A DNA stretch of 64,000 nucleotides from Sphingomonas sp. S1-29. GTDB lineage: Bacteria > Pseudomonadota > Alphaproteobacteria > Sphingomonadales > Sphingomonadaceae. Positions 1 to 9,708 of this stretch are shown here, piece by piece. Within the stretch, counting starts at the first letter, position 1. Each line of letters opens with the position of its first letter. Below the pieces are notes generated by a model. That model was given only the letters and a program-made list of their open reading frames with translations. It made no database searches and was not told the DNA's origin. A program made the translations under genes and the position numbers. The stretch is taken from positions 2,415,501 through 2,479,500 of the forward strand of contig NZ_CP110678.1 in the NCBI RefSeq assembly GCF_026167545.1. The letters run 5' to 3'.

Positions 1-36
1 TTCGGCTTGCGGTGAGGCCGGTGGTTGAGGGAAGCT

Positions 37-62
37 GGACCCAGGAACAAGTCCGGGGTGAC
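37..62. repeat. Dispersed hairpin repeat, family A, copy 1
   Basis: A short inverted repeat built on an arm reading CCCaGGAACAAGTCCGGGG followed by TGAC. Very similar copies lie at 7425-7451, 7605-7634, 13715-13819, 46116-46223 and 59501-59528. It sits just past the stop codon of ispG, where its hairpin could also serve as a transcription end. The remaining bases 1-86 show no gene. Confidence 0.7.
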
Positions 63-86
63 GGGGGAGGGTGGCGGTCGGCGCGC

Positions 87-1211
87 CTATGCCGCGACCA
101 CCGCCTTTGCCGCTTCGCTCGCCTCCAGTTCGGCTGCCTTGGCTTCGACCAGCCGGACGATGTGGTCGACCATGCCCTCGTCCTGGACGTGGTGGTCGGT
201 GACGCCCGAGAGGTACACCATGTGCTTGCCGTTGCCGCCGCCGGTGATGCCGATGTCGGTCTCGCGCGCTTCGCCGGGGCCGTTGACGACGCAGCCGAGC
301 ACCGAGAGGCTCATCGGGGTGCGGATGTGCTGGAGGCGTTCCTCGAGCTTCTGGACGGTGCGGATCACGTCGAAGCCCTGGCGCGAGCAGGACGGGCACG
401 AGACGACGCGGACGCCGCGGTTGCGGATGCCAAGAGCCTTGAGGATTTCGAAGCCGACGCGGACTTCCTCTTCGGGCTCGGCCGAGAGCGAGACGCGGAT
501 CGTGTCGCCGATCCCGTACCACAGCAGGCTGCCCATCCCGATCGCCGATTTGACCGTCCCGCCGACGAAGCCGCCCGCCTCGGTGATGCCCAAATGCAGC
601 GGGCAATCGACGACTTCGGCAAGCTGCTGATAGGCGGCGACCGCCAGGAACAGGTCCGACGCCTTCACCGCGACCTTGAATTCGTGGAAGTCGTGGTCCT
701 GCAGTAGCTTGATATGGTCGAGCGCCGATTCGACCAGCGCCTCGGGACAGGGTTCGCCATATTTTTCGAGCAGGTGGCGCTCGAGCGAGCCGCCATTGAC
801 GCCGATCCGGATCGCGCAGCCATTAGCCTTGGCGGCGCGCACGACTTCGGCGACGCGTGCCGACGACCCGATATTGCCGGGATTGATCCGCAGGCAGGCG
901 GCGCCCGCATCGGCGGCTTCGAGCGCGCGCTTATAGTGGAAATGAATGTCGGCGACGATCGGCACGCGCGCGGCACGGACGATCTGGCCGAGCGCCGCGG
1001 TGCTTTCGACATCGGGGCACGACACGCGGATGATGTCGACGCCGGCATCCTCGCAGCGGCGGATCTGCGCGATCGTCGCGGCAGGGTCGCTGGTCGGGGC
1101 GTTGGTCATCGTCTGGACGGTCACCGGCGCGTCGCCGCCGACGGGGACGTTGCCGACCATGATCTGCCGGCTGCGGCGGCGGGTGATGTCACGCCATGGT
1201 CTGATCGACAT
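87..1211 (-). CDS. ispG: 4-hydroxy-3-methylbut-2-enyl diphosphate synthase (flavodoxin/ferredoxin type)
   Basis: IspG (GcpE) converts 2-C-methyl-erythritol 2,4-cyclodiphosphate to HMBPP, the penultimate step of the MEP isoprenoid pathway, using a [4Fe-4S] cluster in the cytoplasm. The 374-residue protein has an N-terminal TIM barrel and a C-terminal cluster domain. Cluster ligands are visible as C272 and C275 in CPSCSRQ and C307 in [10 protein letters not shown], with the following E314 as the probable fourth ligand. It is the compact bacterial form without the plant insertion. The start at MSIRPWRD fits homologues; the frame stays open far upstream only because of high GC. A TATAGA box about 40 bases upstream could be its -10. 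It is a single gene, divergent from the acyltransferase. Confidence 0.97.
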   Translation of the reverse strand: MSIRPWRDITRRRSRQIMVGNVPVGGDAPVTVQTMTNAPTSDPAATIAQIRRCEDAGVDIIRVSCPDVESTAALGQIVRAARVPIVADIHFHYKRALEAADAGAACLRINPGNIGSSARVAEVVRAAKANGCAIRIGVNGGSLERHLLEKYGEPCPEALVESALDHIKLLQDHDFHEFKVAVKASDLFLAVAAYQQLAEVVDCPLHLGITEAGGFVGGTVKSAIGMGSLLWYGIGDTIRVSLSAEPEEEVRVGFEILKALGIRNRGVRVVSCPSCSRQGFDVIRTVQKLEERLQHIRTPMSLSVLGCVVNGPGEARETDIGITGGGNGKHMVYLSGVTDHHVQDEGMVDHIVRLVEAKAAELEASEAAKAVVAA

Positions 1212-1304
1212 GAGAAATCTCGCTAACGGTTCGGTTACCTGGGGGCATCTATAGCGGCGACGGGCGCCGCACGAAAGCGCGCGCCCGGTATCGAGGCCAG
1301 ACCA

Positions 1305-2579
1305 GTGCAGATGGAGGCGATTGCCGGGATCGACAACCGGGCAGGCCAGCGCCACTACGGCCTCGACTGGCTGCGCATCGCCGCGTTCGGGCTGCTGATC
1401 CTCTATCATATCGGCATGGTCTTCGCACCCTGGAGCTGGGTGATCGATACCCAGCGCAGCTATCCCGCGCTGATCCCGCCGATGGCGCTGCTCACCCCCT
1501 GGCGGCTGGCGTTGCTGTTCGCGGTGTCGGGCTATGCCTCGCGGATGTTGCTGCTGCGATCGGGCGGCGTCCGCGGCTTCGTGGCGTCGCGCAACCTGCG
1601 GCTGCTGGTGCCGCTGGCGTTCGGCATGGTCGTGCTGGTGCCGATCGAGATGTGGATTCAGATCGTCGATCATGGCTATCCCGGCAGCTATTGGCGCTTC
1701 TGGACGCGCGATTACTGGCGCGTGGGGGCGTTCTGGGGCGAGGCCTTCCCGAGCTGGGAGCATCTGTGGTTCGTCGTGTATCTCTGGGCGTACACGATGA
1801 TCGCGGCAGCGCTCGTCGCGCGCGGGTCGGTGCCCGGGGGCGGCGCGGTGCGCTGGCTGCTCCAGGGATGGCGGCTGTTGTGGGTGCCGATCGCGGCGAT
1901 GGGCGCGGTGCGGCTGGCCTTGTTGTTCACCGTGCCCGAGCAGCAGGGGCTGTTCAGCGACTGGCCGGGGCACGCGACCTTTTTCCCCAGCTTCCTGTTC
2001 GGCTTCACGCTGGCGGCGCAGCCGCGGCTATGGGCGGGGATCGACCGGCTGTGGAAGCCCGCGCTCGGGATCGCCGGGCTGGCGGGCATCGTCGTGGTCG
2101 CGACCGAGCTTCGCTACCAGGGCGAGACGGTGCCGCCGCATCTGGTGATGATGGCCGATCGCTTCGCGCGGGTGGCGATGGGCTGGGCGATGATTCTGGC
2201 GCTGTTCCACCTCGCCGACCGCCACTGGAACCGCGATCATCGCTGGCGCCGGACGCTGGGCGAGGCGGTGTTCCCCTTCTACCTCGTCCACCATGTCGCG
2301 ATCGTGGTGATCGCGTGGGGGACGCTGCGGTGGGGGCTGGGGCCATGGGCCGAGTTCGCGATCCTGCTCGGCGGGACCGCGGCGGTGTGCACGGGGTTCT
2401 ATCTGGTCGGGCGGCGGGTGCGCTGGTTGCGCCCGCTGGTGGGGCTCGCAACTTCCTCCCCCGCGGGGGGAGGGGGACCGCGTAGCGGTGGAGGGGGCTT
2501 TCCGCGACCAATGCCGCTTGTGGCCCGCCCCCTCCACCATGCTTCGCATGGTCCCCCTCCCCCTGCGGGGGAGGATTGA
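1305..2579 (+). CDS. Acyltransferase 3 family integral membrane protein
   Basis: A 424-residue polytopic protein of the acyltransferase 3 (OpgC/NodX/OafA-like) family. These transfer acyl groups to glycans or other envelope molecules using a conserved His in the first membrane helix, here H35 in LILYHIG. Around ten hydrophobic helices span residues 22-390. A FPFYLVHH motif near residue 325 is typical of the family. The substrate cannot be read from sequence. The C-terminus is odd: after about residue 385 the frame runs into an inverted repeat and encodes a Gly/Pro/Ser-rich tail, so the original stop was probably displaced by repeat insertion. The tail is unlikely to be functional. Confidence 0.82.
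   Translation: MQMEAIAGIDNRAGQRHYGLDWLRIAAFGLLILYHIGMVFAPWSWVIDTQRSYPALIPPMALLTPWRLALLFAVSGYASRMLLLRSGGVRGFVASRNLRLLVPLAFGMVVLVPIEMWIQIVDHGYPGSYWRFWTRDYWRVGAFWGEAFPSWEHLWFVVYLWAYTMIAAALVARGSVPGGGAVRWLLQGWRLLWVPIAAMGAVRLALLFTVPEQQGLFSDWPGHATFFPSFLFGFTLAAQPRLWAGIDRLWKPALGIAGLAGIVVVATELRYQGETVPPHLVMMADRFARVAMGWAMILALFHLADRHWNRDHRWRRTLGEAVFPFYLVHHVAIVVIAWGTLRWGLGPWAEFAILLGGTAAVCTGFYLVGRRVRWLRPLVGLATSSPAGGGGPRSGGGGFPRPMPLVARPLHHASHGPPPPAGED
2455..2574. repeat. Dispersed hairpin repeat, family E
   Basis: Two arms of about 45 bases (2455-2498 and 2527-2574) are near-perfect reverse complements built of CTCCCCC/GGGGGAG blocks with an internal ACCGCGTAGCGGT-type mini-hairpin. They are separated by about 28 bases. 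The element overlaps the 3' end of the acyltransferase gene and supplies its final codons and stop region. It may also terminate transcription from both sides. Confidence 0.85.
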
Positions 2580-2583
2580 GGGC

Positions 2584-3867
2584 TTAGCCGTCGCCCAGGC
2601 GTTCGATGTCGGCGCCGACGCCCTGGAGCTTTTCCTCGAGCCGCTCATAGCCGCGGTCGAGGTGGTAGATCCGGCTGACCTGGGTTTCGCCCTCGGCGGC
2701 CAGGCCGGCGATGATCAGGCTCATCGAGGCGCGAAGGTCGGTCGCCATCACCGGCGCGCCGATCAGCGGGGTACGCCCGCGCACCACCGCCGAACGCCCG
2801 GTCACCTGGATGTCGGCGCCCATCCGCGCGAGCTCGGGAACGTGCATGTAGCGGTTCTCGAAGATCGTCTCGGTCAACAGGCTCGCGCCCTCGGCCTGGG
2901 TCAGCATCGCCATGAACTGCGCCTGCATGTCGGTGGCGAAGCCGGGAAAGGGCGCGGTCGACAGCGTCAGCGGCTTGAGGCCGCCCGCGGCTTCGATGAA
3001 CAGCGAATCGCGGCGTTCCTCGACGGTGACCCCCGCCTCGACCAAGGCGGCGATCGTCGCGCGCATGTCGGTCGCGCTCGCGCCGACCAGCTCGACCGCG
3101 CCGCCTGTGATCGCCGCGGCGCAGGCATAGCTGCCCGCCTCGATCCGGTCGGGCATCACGCGATAGGTCGCGCCGTGCAGCCGGTCGCGGCCCTCGATCG
3201 TGAGCGTCTCGCTGCCGATGCCGGTGATCGATGCGCCCATCGCCAGCAGGCAGTTGCACAAATCGACGATCTCGGGCTCGCGCGCGGCGTTCTCGATCAC
3301 GCTGGTGCCCTTGGCGAGCACCGCGGCCATCAGCGCGTTCTCGGTCGCGCCGACCGACACGATCGGGAAGCTGACGCGGCCGCCCGGGAGACGCCCGCCC
3401 GGAGCGGTGGCCTTCACATAGCCCGCCGCGAGCTCGATCTCGGCGCCCAGCGCCTCGAGCGCCTTGAGATGCAGGTCGATCGGGCGGTTGCCGATCGCGC
3501 AGCCGCCGGGCAGCGACACCGTCGCCTCGCCCGCGCGCGCCAGCAGCGGCCCCAGCACCAGGATCGACGCGCGCATCTTGCGGACGATGTCATAGGGCGC
3601 AATCGTCGAGGTCAGCCGCTGCGCGCGCATCGTCATCACCCGCCCGAAATCGGTGGGGTGCGCACCCTCGACCATCGTCGAGACGCCGAGCTGGTTGAGC
3701 AGATGGCCGAACCCGTCGACATCGGCGAGCCGCGGCAGGTTGCGCAGCGTCAGCGGCTCGTCGGTGAGCAAGGCGCAGGGCATGAGCGTGAGGGCGGCGT
3801 TCTTGGCGCCCGAAATGGCGATGCGGCCTTGCAGGCGGTTGCCGCCGCGAATGATGATACGATCCAT
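2584..3867 (-). CDS. murA: UDP-N-acetylglucosamine 1-carboxyvinyltransferase
   Basis: MurA transfers enolpyruvate from PEP to UDP-GlcNAc, the first committed step of peptidoglycan synthesis, in the cytoplasm. The 427-residue length is normal. Signature elements are SGAKNAAL (K22, N23) for substrate binding and the active-site loop with Cys123 in GGCAIGNRP, the residue alkylated by fosfomycin in sensitive enzymes. A C-terminal [13 protein letters not shown] motif completes the inside-out alpha/beta barrel. The gene is convergent with the acyltransferase, with only the family E repeat between them, and divergent from the Crp-like regulator. Confidence 0.98.
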   Translation of the reverse strand: MDRIIIRGGNRLQGRIAISGAKNAALTLMPCALLTDEPLTLRNLPRLADVDGFGHLLNQLGVSTMVEGAHPTDFGRVMTMRAQRLTSTIAPYDIVRKMRASILVLGPLLARAGEATVSLPGGCAIGNRPIDLHLKALEALGAEIELAAGYVKATAPGGRLPGGRVSFPIVSVGATENALMAAVLAKGTSVIENAAREPEIVDLCNCLLAMGASITGIGSETLTIEGRDRLHGATYRVMPDRIEAGSYACAAAITGGAVELVGASATDMRATIAALVEAGVTVEERRDSLFIEAAGGLKPLTLSTAPFPGFATDMQAQFMAMLTQAEGASLLTETIFENRYMHVPELARMGADIQVTGRSAVVRGRTPLIGAPVMATDLRASMSLIIAGLAAEGETQVSRIYHLDRGYERLEEKLQGVGADIERLGDG

Positions 3868-3988
3868 GCGCGGCTTCTATCGCACCCGAACCGCGGCGCA
3901 AGCTTCGCATTCACGGACCATCGATCGACAAGATCGCCGCAATCCGGGACAAGCTGGAGTGGCCGGCACCAACAAGGGGAAGCACCGC

Positions 3989-4723
3989 GTGGATGGAAGT
4001 TGTTTCGCCGATGTGTTGAGCGTCCATATCGCGCTCACCCAGAACGAGATCGACGCGCTGGCGCGGCTCGAGGAGCGCAACCGCACGCTCAAGCGCGGGG
4101 CGGTGCTGCGCCGATCGAACGATGCGGGGAACGAATTGTTCGTGCTGCGCAAGGGCTGCATCATGACCTATGTCATCCTGGGCGACGGCGCGCGGCAGAT
4201 CCTGCGCTTCCATTTTCCCGGCGACATGCTGGGGCTGTCGTCGATCCTGTACCAGGAAGCCCCCGAGACGATCTGTGCGCTGTCAGAATGCGTGGTCTGC
4301 CCGTTCGAGAAATCGGGCTTGAGCGAACTGGTCGAATTGCATCCGCGGCTGGCGGCGATGATCCTGGTCTATGGCCAGATCGAGCGCGTGGCGCTGACCG
4401 ACCGGCTCGCGGCCTTGGGGCGCACCTCGGCCAAGGCGCGGGTCGGGTCGCTGCTGCTCGAGCTGCGCAACCGGCTGCGCGCCGCCGACCGCGAGATCGG
4501 CGACGGCTTCGTGCTCGGGCTGACGCAGGAGGAGATTGGCGACGCCACCGGGCTGACCGCGGTCCACGTCAACCGGATGCTGCGCCAGCTCGAGGAAGAG
4601 GGGATGATCGCGCGCACCGGCGGCAGGGTGACGATCCGCGACGAAATCGCGCTGACCGCGGCAAGCAACTATGTCGATCGCTACGAGGGACTCGATCTCA
4701 GCTGGCTGCCCAAGGGGCGTTGA
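3989..4723 (+). CDS. Crp/Fnr-family transcription regulator
   Basis: A 244-residue regulator with an N-terminal cyclic-nucleotide-binding-like beta barrel (about residues 15-130), a dimerisation helix, and a C-terminal winged HTH (about 165-235, with LTQEEIGDATGLTAVHVNRML as recognition region). The start is the GTG at 3989, preceded by AAGGGGA seven bases upstream. The frame is open further 5' across the murA promoter but has no support there. Cysteines do not form the N-terminal cluster pattern of true FNR, so oxygen sensing by an iron-sulfur cluster is not indicated. The effector is unknown. It is divergent from murA and convergent with clpS. Confidence 0.9.
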   Translation: MDGSCFADVLSVHIALTQNEIDALARLEERNRTLKRGAVLRRSNDAGNELFVLRKGCIMTYVILGDGARQILRFHFPGDMLGLSSILYQEAPETICALSECVVCPFEKSGLSELVELHPRLAAMILVYGQIERVALTDRLAALGRTSAKARVGSLLLELRNRLRAADREIGDGFVLGLTQEEIGDATGLTAVHVNRMLRQLEEEGMIARTGGRVTIRDEIALTAASNYVDRYEGLDLSWLPKGR

Positions 4724-4733
4724 GGCTGGGCGC

Positions 4734-5099
4734 TCAGGCCTTTTCGAGCGTGCATTGCAGCGGGTGCTGGTTCTGGCGCGCCAGGTCCATCACCTGGCTC
4801 ACCTTGGTCTCGGCGACCTCGTAGGTGAACACCCCGCACACCCCGACGCCCTTCTGGTGGACGTGGAGCATCACCTGCGTCGCTTCTTCCATGCTCATGC
4901 GGAAGAAACGCTGGAGGCACAGCACGACGAACTCCATCGGGGTGTAATCGTCGTTGAGCATCAGCACGCGATAGGGGGTGGGCTGTTTAGTCTTGGTCCG
5001 CGTCCGCGTCGCGACGCCCAGCGAATCGCGACCATTGTCATTGTCGCGCTCGTCGCCGTCTTCGGCCATCAGCATCGGCGGATTGGTCAGGGTCAACAT
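4734..5099 (-). CDS. clpS: ATP-dependent Clp protease adaptor ClpS
   Basis: ClpS binds ClpA and delivers N-degron substrates to ClpAP. The core reads [20 protein letters not shown], with the conserved NDD/TPMEFVV substrate pocket, then the MHVHxxG-like segment [13 protein letters not shown]. The N-terminal ~45 residues are acidic and disordered, as in other alphaproteobacterial ClpS proteins. I chose the ATG at 5099 (121 residues) because AGGA lies close upstream. Alternative ATGs at 5129 and 5069 would give 131 or 111 residues. No clpA lies within the window; in many alphaproteobacteria it is adjacent. Confidence 0.93.
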   Translation of the reverse strand: MLTLTNPPMLMAEDGDERDNDNGRDSLGVATRTRTKTKQPTPYRVLMLNDDYTPMEFVVLCLQRFFRMSMEEATQVMLHVHQKGVGVCGVFTYEVAETKVSQVMDLARQNQHPLQCTLEKA

Positions 5100-5194
5100 C
5101 ACGTCCTGAAATATGGCATTTGGGGGCATGAGGGCAAGGGTGCCGATGGGGCGGGTACGCGGTTTCGCGCCCGACCCCGGCGGCAGCCCTTCGC

Positions 5195-7273
5195 TCAATC
5201 GAGCGCGGCGCGGACGCCGATCCACAATTGGCGCGGGCGCGCGCGTTCGAGTGCGGTGCCGCTGAACCCGGTTTCGACCCGCGCGTCGAACAGATTTTCG
5301 GCGCGCCCCTCGATCGCAAGGCCCTGCGCGACGGGCACCGCCAGCACCGCGTCGAGCGTCAGCGCGTCGCCGAGCGAGCGGCTGTTCTGGTCGTCCTCGA
5401 ACTGTTCGCTGACATAGCGCAGCGCAGTCGAGGCGACGAAGCCGTCCTTCGCCCAGCCGATCGTTCCCGCCGCCTGGTGCGCGGGCACCTGCGCGGGGCG
5501 CAGCCCGTCGAGCGCGGGGGCGAGCGGGCCGGCTGTGACGGTCGCGTCGGCATAGGCATAGGACAGCCCCAGCGTGAAGCCGCCCAGCCGCGCGCGCCCG
5601 TCGATCTCGACCCCGCGCGATTCGATCGAGTCGAGATTGTCGCGCCGGCGGTAGAAGCCCGCCGCCGAGACGAAGCCGACCCCGGGGAAGGTGCCGGGCC
5701 CCGCCGCGACGGTGACGTTGGCGATCGCGTCGTTCAGCCGGTTGGCGAACACCGTCGCCGCCAGCGTGAAGCGGTCGTCGAAGGCGAAGTCGATCCCCGC
5801 CTCGACCCCCTCGAGCGTTTCGGGCGCGAGCTCGGCATTGGCGGCGGTCGCGTCGGCGCCCGCGCGGAAGGGGCGGTACAGCTCGTTGGGGGTCGGCAGC
5901 CGCCAGCCGCGATACACCGCGGCGCGAACCGTCAACGGCGCCGCGACGGCATAGGCCAGCCCGAAGCGGCCGGTCGGCTCGGTGCCCGATCGATCGGCGA
6001 AGCGCGTGTCGGTCAGCGTCGCCCCGGTCGCCAGCGTCGCCTCGAACAGCCGGCCATCCTCGATCCACCAGCCGTCGAGCCGGCCATTGGCATCGATCCG
6101 CAGGTCGCCGAGCGTGGCCTTGAGGTCGACGAAGCCGCCCAGCGTGCGCGTCGTGCCCCCCGCGACGCGGCGGCGGGTGGGGAGCGCGTTGACGAAGGTG
6201 TAGCGCTCGCGCGTCTCGCCCGAGGTTTCGCGGACATCGCCGCCCAGCCGCACCGCGAGTCGCTCGCCCAGCGGCGGGGCGATCTCGAAGCGCGCGCCAA
6301 GCCCGGTGGCTGGGGTGTTGTACTGGTCGAGCGTTTGGGTCGAGGCGCTGCGATCGGCGGCAATCGAGGCGAAGCTGCTGGCGAAGCGCCGCGTCTGGAC
6401 ATAGCCGAGCGCCGACCAGCCCCAGCGCCCGCGCCCGACCAGCCGGACGCTGGCATCGGCGCCGTCGCTTTCGATTCCGGTGAAGGCTTGGCCGCGCTCG
6501 CGGCGGTCGGTGAAGCCCTGGACCGTCGCCTGCAATTCGGTGTTGGGGGCGATGGCGATCACCGTCCGCGCCGAGGCGTTGAACTGTTCATAGGGCGCGG
6601 GCCGATCGGCGGCGCCGCGATCCTCGGCGACGATCGGCACGAAGCCGTCGCCGCGCGCATAGCCCGCGGTGAAGCTCGCAAAGCCGTTGTCGCGCACCAG
6701 GCTCGCCGAGCCCTGCGCATCGACCGCGTTGCGCTCGCCATAGAAGATGTCGGCGGTCAGCGGCGACAGCTGGTCGGGGGTCGCGCTGGTCATTTCGATC
6801 ACGCCTGACAGCGCGCCCGATCCCCACAGCGCGCTGCCGCCGCCGCGCTGGACGCGGACCTGGCCGAGCCGCGAGGGCGCATAAGCGGGAAAGGCGACCC
6901 AGCCCGCGAACGGATCGGCCTGCGGCACCCCGTCGAGGATCAGCAGCGCACGGCTCGAGGCGTTGCCGCCGATGCCGCGCAGCGTGATCCCCTGGCTGGT
7001 GGGGTTGGCCGATCGCGAATCGGCGCGGCGGAATGACTGGATGCCCGCGATGTCGGCCAGCGCATCCTCAAGCCGGTTGCTCGCGGTGCGCGTGAGCCGA
7101 TCGCGGTCGAGGATCGCGATCGCGTCGGAGCGCGGATCGACCTCGGCGATCCCGCGCCCGGTGACGACGATGTCGGGCAGCGGCGATGCCGGCGCGGGTT
7201 GCGCGGTTTGCGCCAGCGCAGGGGCGGCGGTGCCGGCGAGCAGCAGGAAGGCGAGCGGAAGGGGGGTGCGCAA
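5195..7273 (-). CDS. TonB-dependent outer membrane receptor
   Basis: A 692-residue outer membrane receptor. It has a signal peptide (about 1-22, ending ALAQ), a plug domain (about 33-150, with DIVVTGR near the start and [22 protein letters not shown]), and a 22-strand barrel. The C-terminus is less canonical, ending RAALD rather than an aromatic. The start appears to be TTG at 7273 with GGAG upstream, since no in-frame ATG fits the signal peptide. The ligand is not evident, because no transport or biosynthesis partners are adjacent and no metal-regulatory box was recognised. The compact size and plug style resemble receptors for iron chelates or cobalamin-type ligands, but this is only a guess. 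Confidence 0.88.
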   Translation of the reverse strand: MRTPLPLAFLLLAGTAAPALAQTAQPAPASPLPDIVVTGRGIAEVDPRSDAIAILDRDRLTRTASNRLEDALADIAGIQSFRRADSRSANPTSQGITLRGIGGNASSRALLILDGVPQADPFAGWVAFPAYAPSRLGQVRVQRGGGSALWGSGALSGVIEMTSATPDQLSPLTADIFYGERNAVDAQGSASLVRDNGFASFTAGYARGDGFVPIVAEDRGAADRPAPYEQFNASARTVIAIAPNTELQATVQGFTDRRERGQAFTGIESDGADASVRLVGRGRWGWSALGYVQTRRFASSFASIAADRSASTQTLDQYNTPATGLGARFEIAPPLGERLAVRLGGDVRETSGETRERYTFVNALPTRRRVAGGTTRTLGGFVDLKATLGDLRIDANGRLDGWWIEDGRLFEATLATGATLTDTRFADRSGTEPTGRFGLAYAVAAPLTVRAAVYRGWRLPTPNELYRPFRAGADATAANAELAPETLEGVEAGIDFAFDDRFTLAATVFANRLNDAIANVTVAAGPGTFPGVGFVSAAGFYRRRDNLDSIESRGVEIDGRARLGGFTLGLSYAYADATVTAGPLAPALDGLRPAQVPAHQAAGTIGWAKDGFVASTALRYVSEQFEDDQNSRSLGDALTLDAVLAVPVAQGLAIEGRAENLFDARVETGFSGTALERARPRQLWIGVRAALD

Positions 7274-7424
7274 GATGCCGGAACTCCGTAGCGGTGCGCC
7301 GGCGGGTGCATCGTCGGCGCGCCGCGGTCAACCATCTTGGCGCGCGTGAGGTCGGGCACCCGTCAACGACCGTTTCGGTGGAAGAGCCGAACGACTGACT
7401 AGGGTGGGACGAGGTTTCCCGATC

Positions 7425-7451
7425 GTCACCCCGGACTTGGTCCGGGGCCCA
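7425..7451. repeat. Dispersed hairpin repeat, family A, copy 2
   Basis: GTCACCCCGGACTTGGTCCGGGG is a self-complementary arm that matches the other family A copies in reverse orientation. It lies in the 5' region of the TonB receptor. Confidence 0.75.
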
Positions 7452-7604
7452 CCGAGCCGCAGGGTGCTACCGATATGGTTGGAGGACCAAGCCCGACGGC
7501 AAGGTCCTTCCACGCCGGCCAGGCCCGAATATGGCGGGCGGTTATAGCGGTTTGACCGGATGCGGGGGGCGCTCGTTCATCGGCGGCATCATCCGTGGCA
7601 CGGC

Positions 7605-7634
7605 AGACCCCGGAACAAGTCCGGGGTGACGAGG
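7605..7634. repeat. Dispersed hairpin repeat, family A, copy 3
   Basis: ACCCCGGAACAAGTCCGGGG followed by TGACGAGG, inverted relative to the copy at 7425. It lies immediately 3' of the cytochrome b561 gene and may act as its terminator. Confidence 0.75.
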
Positions 7635-7651
7635 AAATGCTCCGCCCCCGT

Positions 7652-8191
7652 TTAGCCGAGCATCCGGCGCAGTACGCCGTCGCGCAGCACGAGATGGTGG
7701 CGCAGCGCCGCGGCGATGTGGCCGAGTGCGGCGGCGATCATCACCCAGCCGAGGATCTCGTGCCCCTCGCGCGACAGCCCGACGATCGCATCGTCGCGGG
7801 TCAATGCCAGCTTGGGCACGCCGAACAGGTCGAACCAGGTGAGCGGATATTTGCCCGCCGAAGAAAAGACATAGCCGGTGAGCGGCAGTGCTAGCATCAG
7901 TCCATAGAGCAGCACATGCACCGCCACCGCGATCCGCGCCTCGCGGCGCGAAACGCTCGCGGGAAGCGGCGGCGGCGGGTTCATCAGCCGCCAGCCGATG
8001 CGGATGAGCGCCAGCGCCAGCAGCGTCAGCCCGATCGACTTGTGCAGCCCGACGGTCTCGTAGCCGGCATCCTCGAGCGTATCGCTCAGCAGCCCCAGCG
8101 GCAGATTGACCAGGATCAGCGCCGCCATGCTCCAGTGGAGGAAGCGCGAGACCGAGCCATAGCGGCCGGCGGGGTGGCCCGCGTCAGCCAT
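7652..8191 (-). CDS. Cytochrome b561 family membrane protein
   Basis: A 179-residue four-helix membrane protein of the prokaryotic cytochrome b561 (CybB-like) family, di-heme b proteins that move electrons between quinol and periplasmic partners or superoxide. It begins with RYGSVSRFLHWSMAALI, in which the first heme His is typical. Further His residues occur in LHKSIGL, AVHVLLYG and GHIAAALRHH. The ATG at 8191 overlaps the TGA of the upstream EthD-like gene by eight bases, so translation is probably coupled. The electron partner is unknown. Confidence 0.9.
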   Translation of the reverse strand: MADAGHPAGRYGSVSRFLHWSMAALILVNLPLGLLSDTLEDAGYETVGLHKSIGLTLLALALIRIGWRLMNPPPPLPASVSRREARIAVAVHVLLYGLMLALPLTGYVFSSAGKYPLTWFDLFGVPKLALTRDDAIVGLSREGHEILGWVMIAAALGHIAAALRHHLVLRDGVLRRMLG

Positions 8192-8486
8192 GCTGCAGGA
8201 AGTGCATGGCGGGTTCGATATCGGTGAAATTGGGAACGTCGCCCATGATCCCGGGCGCTTCGGGCGAAGCGAGCGCCGCCTGCAGCGCTTTGTCGTCGCG
8301 GAAGCTGAGCACCGCCACCGCAGTGAACCCGCTGTCACCCGCGGCGCTGGGGTACAGCGCCTGCGCGTCGGTCAGGCCATATTTCGTCCAGCCATCGCGC
8401 ACCAACGGCATGTGCGTCGCGGTGTAATAGGCTTCGTCGAACCGCGCGCCGTCGCGCTTGGGATAGGTGACCAGAACGACGTGCAT
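8184..8486 (-). CDS. EthD-domain protein
   Basis: A 100-residue dimeric alpha/beta barrel (ferredoxin-like) protein of the EthD family. The start MHVVLVTYPKRD at 8486 is preceded by AAGGAG eight bases upstream, so I prefer it to the longer upstream start. The conserved elements THMPLV and the C-terminal MHFLQHG are visible. EthD was named from an ether-degradation cluster, but most members, probably including this one, have no proven activity. It is translationally coupled to the b561 gene downstream. Confidence 0.85.
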   Translation of the reverse strand: MHVVLVTYPKRDGARFDEAYYTATHMPLVRDGWTKYGLTDAQALYPSAAGDSGFTAVAVLSFRDDKALQAALASPEAPGIMGDVPNFTDIEPAMHFLQHG

Positions 8487-8563
8487 CGACGATACTCCTT
8501 GGGGGCGCGCGGCCAATGTACCGATCGATCCGAACCGAGTCGATGAATGCCGCGCAATTCCTA

Positions 8564-9562
8564 TCAGGTCAGCCGATTGCGCTTGATACGTAATGTTACG
8601 ATCAGCCCGCCTTCGGACCAGTCATAGTCGATCGACCCGCCGAGCTGGCTGGTAACGCTGCGCCGGACCAGCTGGCTGCCGAACCCCTCGGGCTGGCTCG
8701 GCGCCTCGACCGGGGGGCCGCCGCGCTCGGTCCAGGTGAGGACGACATGATCGGCCTCGGACACGCTGGCGATGTCGAGCGTCCCCGTCTGCTGCGACAG
8801 CGCGCCATATTTCATCGAATTGGTCGCGAGTTCGTGGATGATCAGCGCGATCCCCGTCGCGGCGTTCTCGCTGACGCCGAGCCGCTCGACCGCAACACGG
8901 ATCCGGCCCTTGAACGCGCCCAGATCGTCATAGGGGGCAAGCAGGATCGAGATCAGGTCGCCGAGCAGCGCCGCCCCCCCCTGGCCGTTGGGCAATGGTC
9001 GCACCAGGTCGTGCGCACGCCCGAGCGCGGTCAGTCGCCCGGTGAGTTCGCCCGCCATCTCGGCGGTGTTCGATGCCGAACGCGAGGTGATCGCGGTCAG
9101 CCCGCTGGCGATCGCGAGCAGATTCTTGACGCGGTGGCTCATCTCGCCGGCGAGCAGTTCATGCCCCTCTTCGGCCTGCTTGCGCCCGGTGACGTCGAGG
9201 AAGATGCCGAACATCGTGCGGCCGACGATGCCGACATCCTCGCCCTGGCCGCGTGCGGCGATCCAGCGGACCTCGTCGCCGATGAGGATGCGGAAATCGG
9301 TCTCGTACGCGCCCAGCGTCGCGCGCGTCGCGGCAAAGGCCGATCGCACGCGGTCGCGATCAGCGGGGTGGATCCGCGACGACAGCTCGGTGAAGGTAAC
9401 CAACTCGCTCCACGGCACGCCCCACAGCTCGAAGCCGCGCTTGTCCATCGTCAGCTGGTCGGTGTCGACGTTCCAGGCCCATAAGGCGACGCCCGCGGCG
9501 TTGACCGCCAGGCGGAAATGATCGGGTTGCCACTCATGCGCCTTGGGTAGTTCGGCGGGCAT
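8564..9562 (-). CDS. PAS-HWE family sensor histidine kinase
   Basis: A 332-residue soluble kinase. A PAS domain occupies about residues 15-130, followed by the phospho-acceptor H143 in GEMSHRVKN. The ATPase has the family-defining triad: H243 in IIHELATNSMKYG and W277-x-E279 in TWTERGG, with a GFGSQL box at 293. HWE/HisKA_2 kinases in alphaproteobacteria commonly feed the general stress response through PhyR-NepR or act with single-domain response regulators. No response regulator is nearby, so this is an orphan. The PAS domain lacks the GXNCRFLQ motif of LOV sensors, so blue light is not indicated. Confidence 0.93.
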   Translation of the reverse strand: MPAELPKAHEWQPDHFRLAVNAAGVALWAWNVDTDQLTMDKRGFELWGVPWSELVTFTELSSRIHPADRDRVRSAFAATRATLGAYETDFRILIGDEVRWIAARGQGEDVGIVGRTMFGIFLDVTGRKQAEEGHELLAGEMSHRVKNLLAIASGLTAITSRSASNTAEMAGELTGRLTALGRAHDLVRPLPNGQGGAALLGDLISILLAPYDDLGAFKGRIRVAVERLGVSENAATGIALIIHELATNSMKYGALSQQTGTLDIASVSEADHVVLTWTERGGPPVEAPSQPEGFGSQLVRRSVTSQLGGSIDYDWSEGGLIVTLRIKRNRLT

Positions 9563-9663
9563 GCGTACCTCGGTTTGTTGAATGGGCCGGGTGGTTTAGC
9601 GCCTACACCGCAGGACGCATTCAGCTACCGTTAACCGCTCGATTTTGGGCGTCGAGTCCTATT

Positions 9664-9675
9664 CAACATATGTTG
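9664..9675. promoter_or_regulatory. Perfect 12-bp palindrome CAACATATGTTG
   Basis: A perfect dyad about 100 bases upstream of the HWE kinase start, in an AT-richer patch between that gene and aguB. It could be an operator for the kinase gene, but no -35/-10 pair is obvious around it. The regulator is not known. Confidence 0.3.
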
Positions 9676-9708
9676 GTTTAACACCATCGTTGATCGACCG
9701 TCGGCGGA

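Larger units (their letters stand above)
7274..7651. other. 378-bp intergenic region with two family A repeats
   Basis: The stretch between the receptor start and the end of the cytochrome gene holds two family A hairpins (7425-7451 and 7605-7634) in opposite orientation. The receptor leader lies on the minus strand. I see no complete gene or recognisable riboswitch consensus. Confidence 0.6.

Noticed and set aside
3989..4723. FNR-type oxygen sensor
   Set aside because: The regulator lacks the N-terminal cysteine spacing needed for a [4Fe-4S] cluster, so I kept the general Crp/Fnr call.
7274..7420. Possible cobalamin riboswitch before the first TonB receptor
   Set aside because: A GGTGCC block is present on the minus strand, but the B12 box and the other conserved segments are missing.
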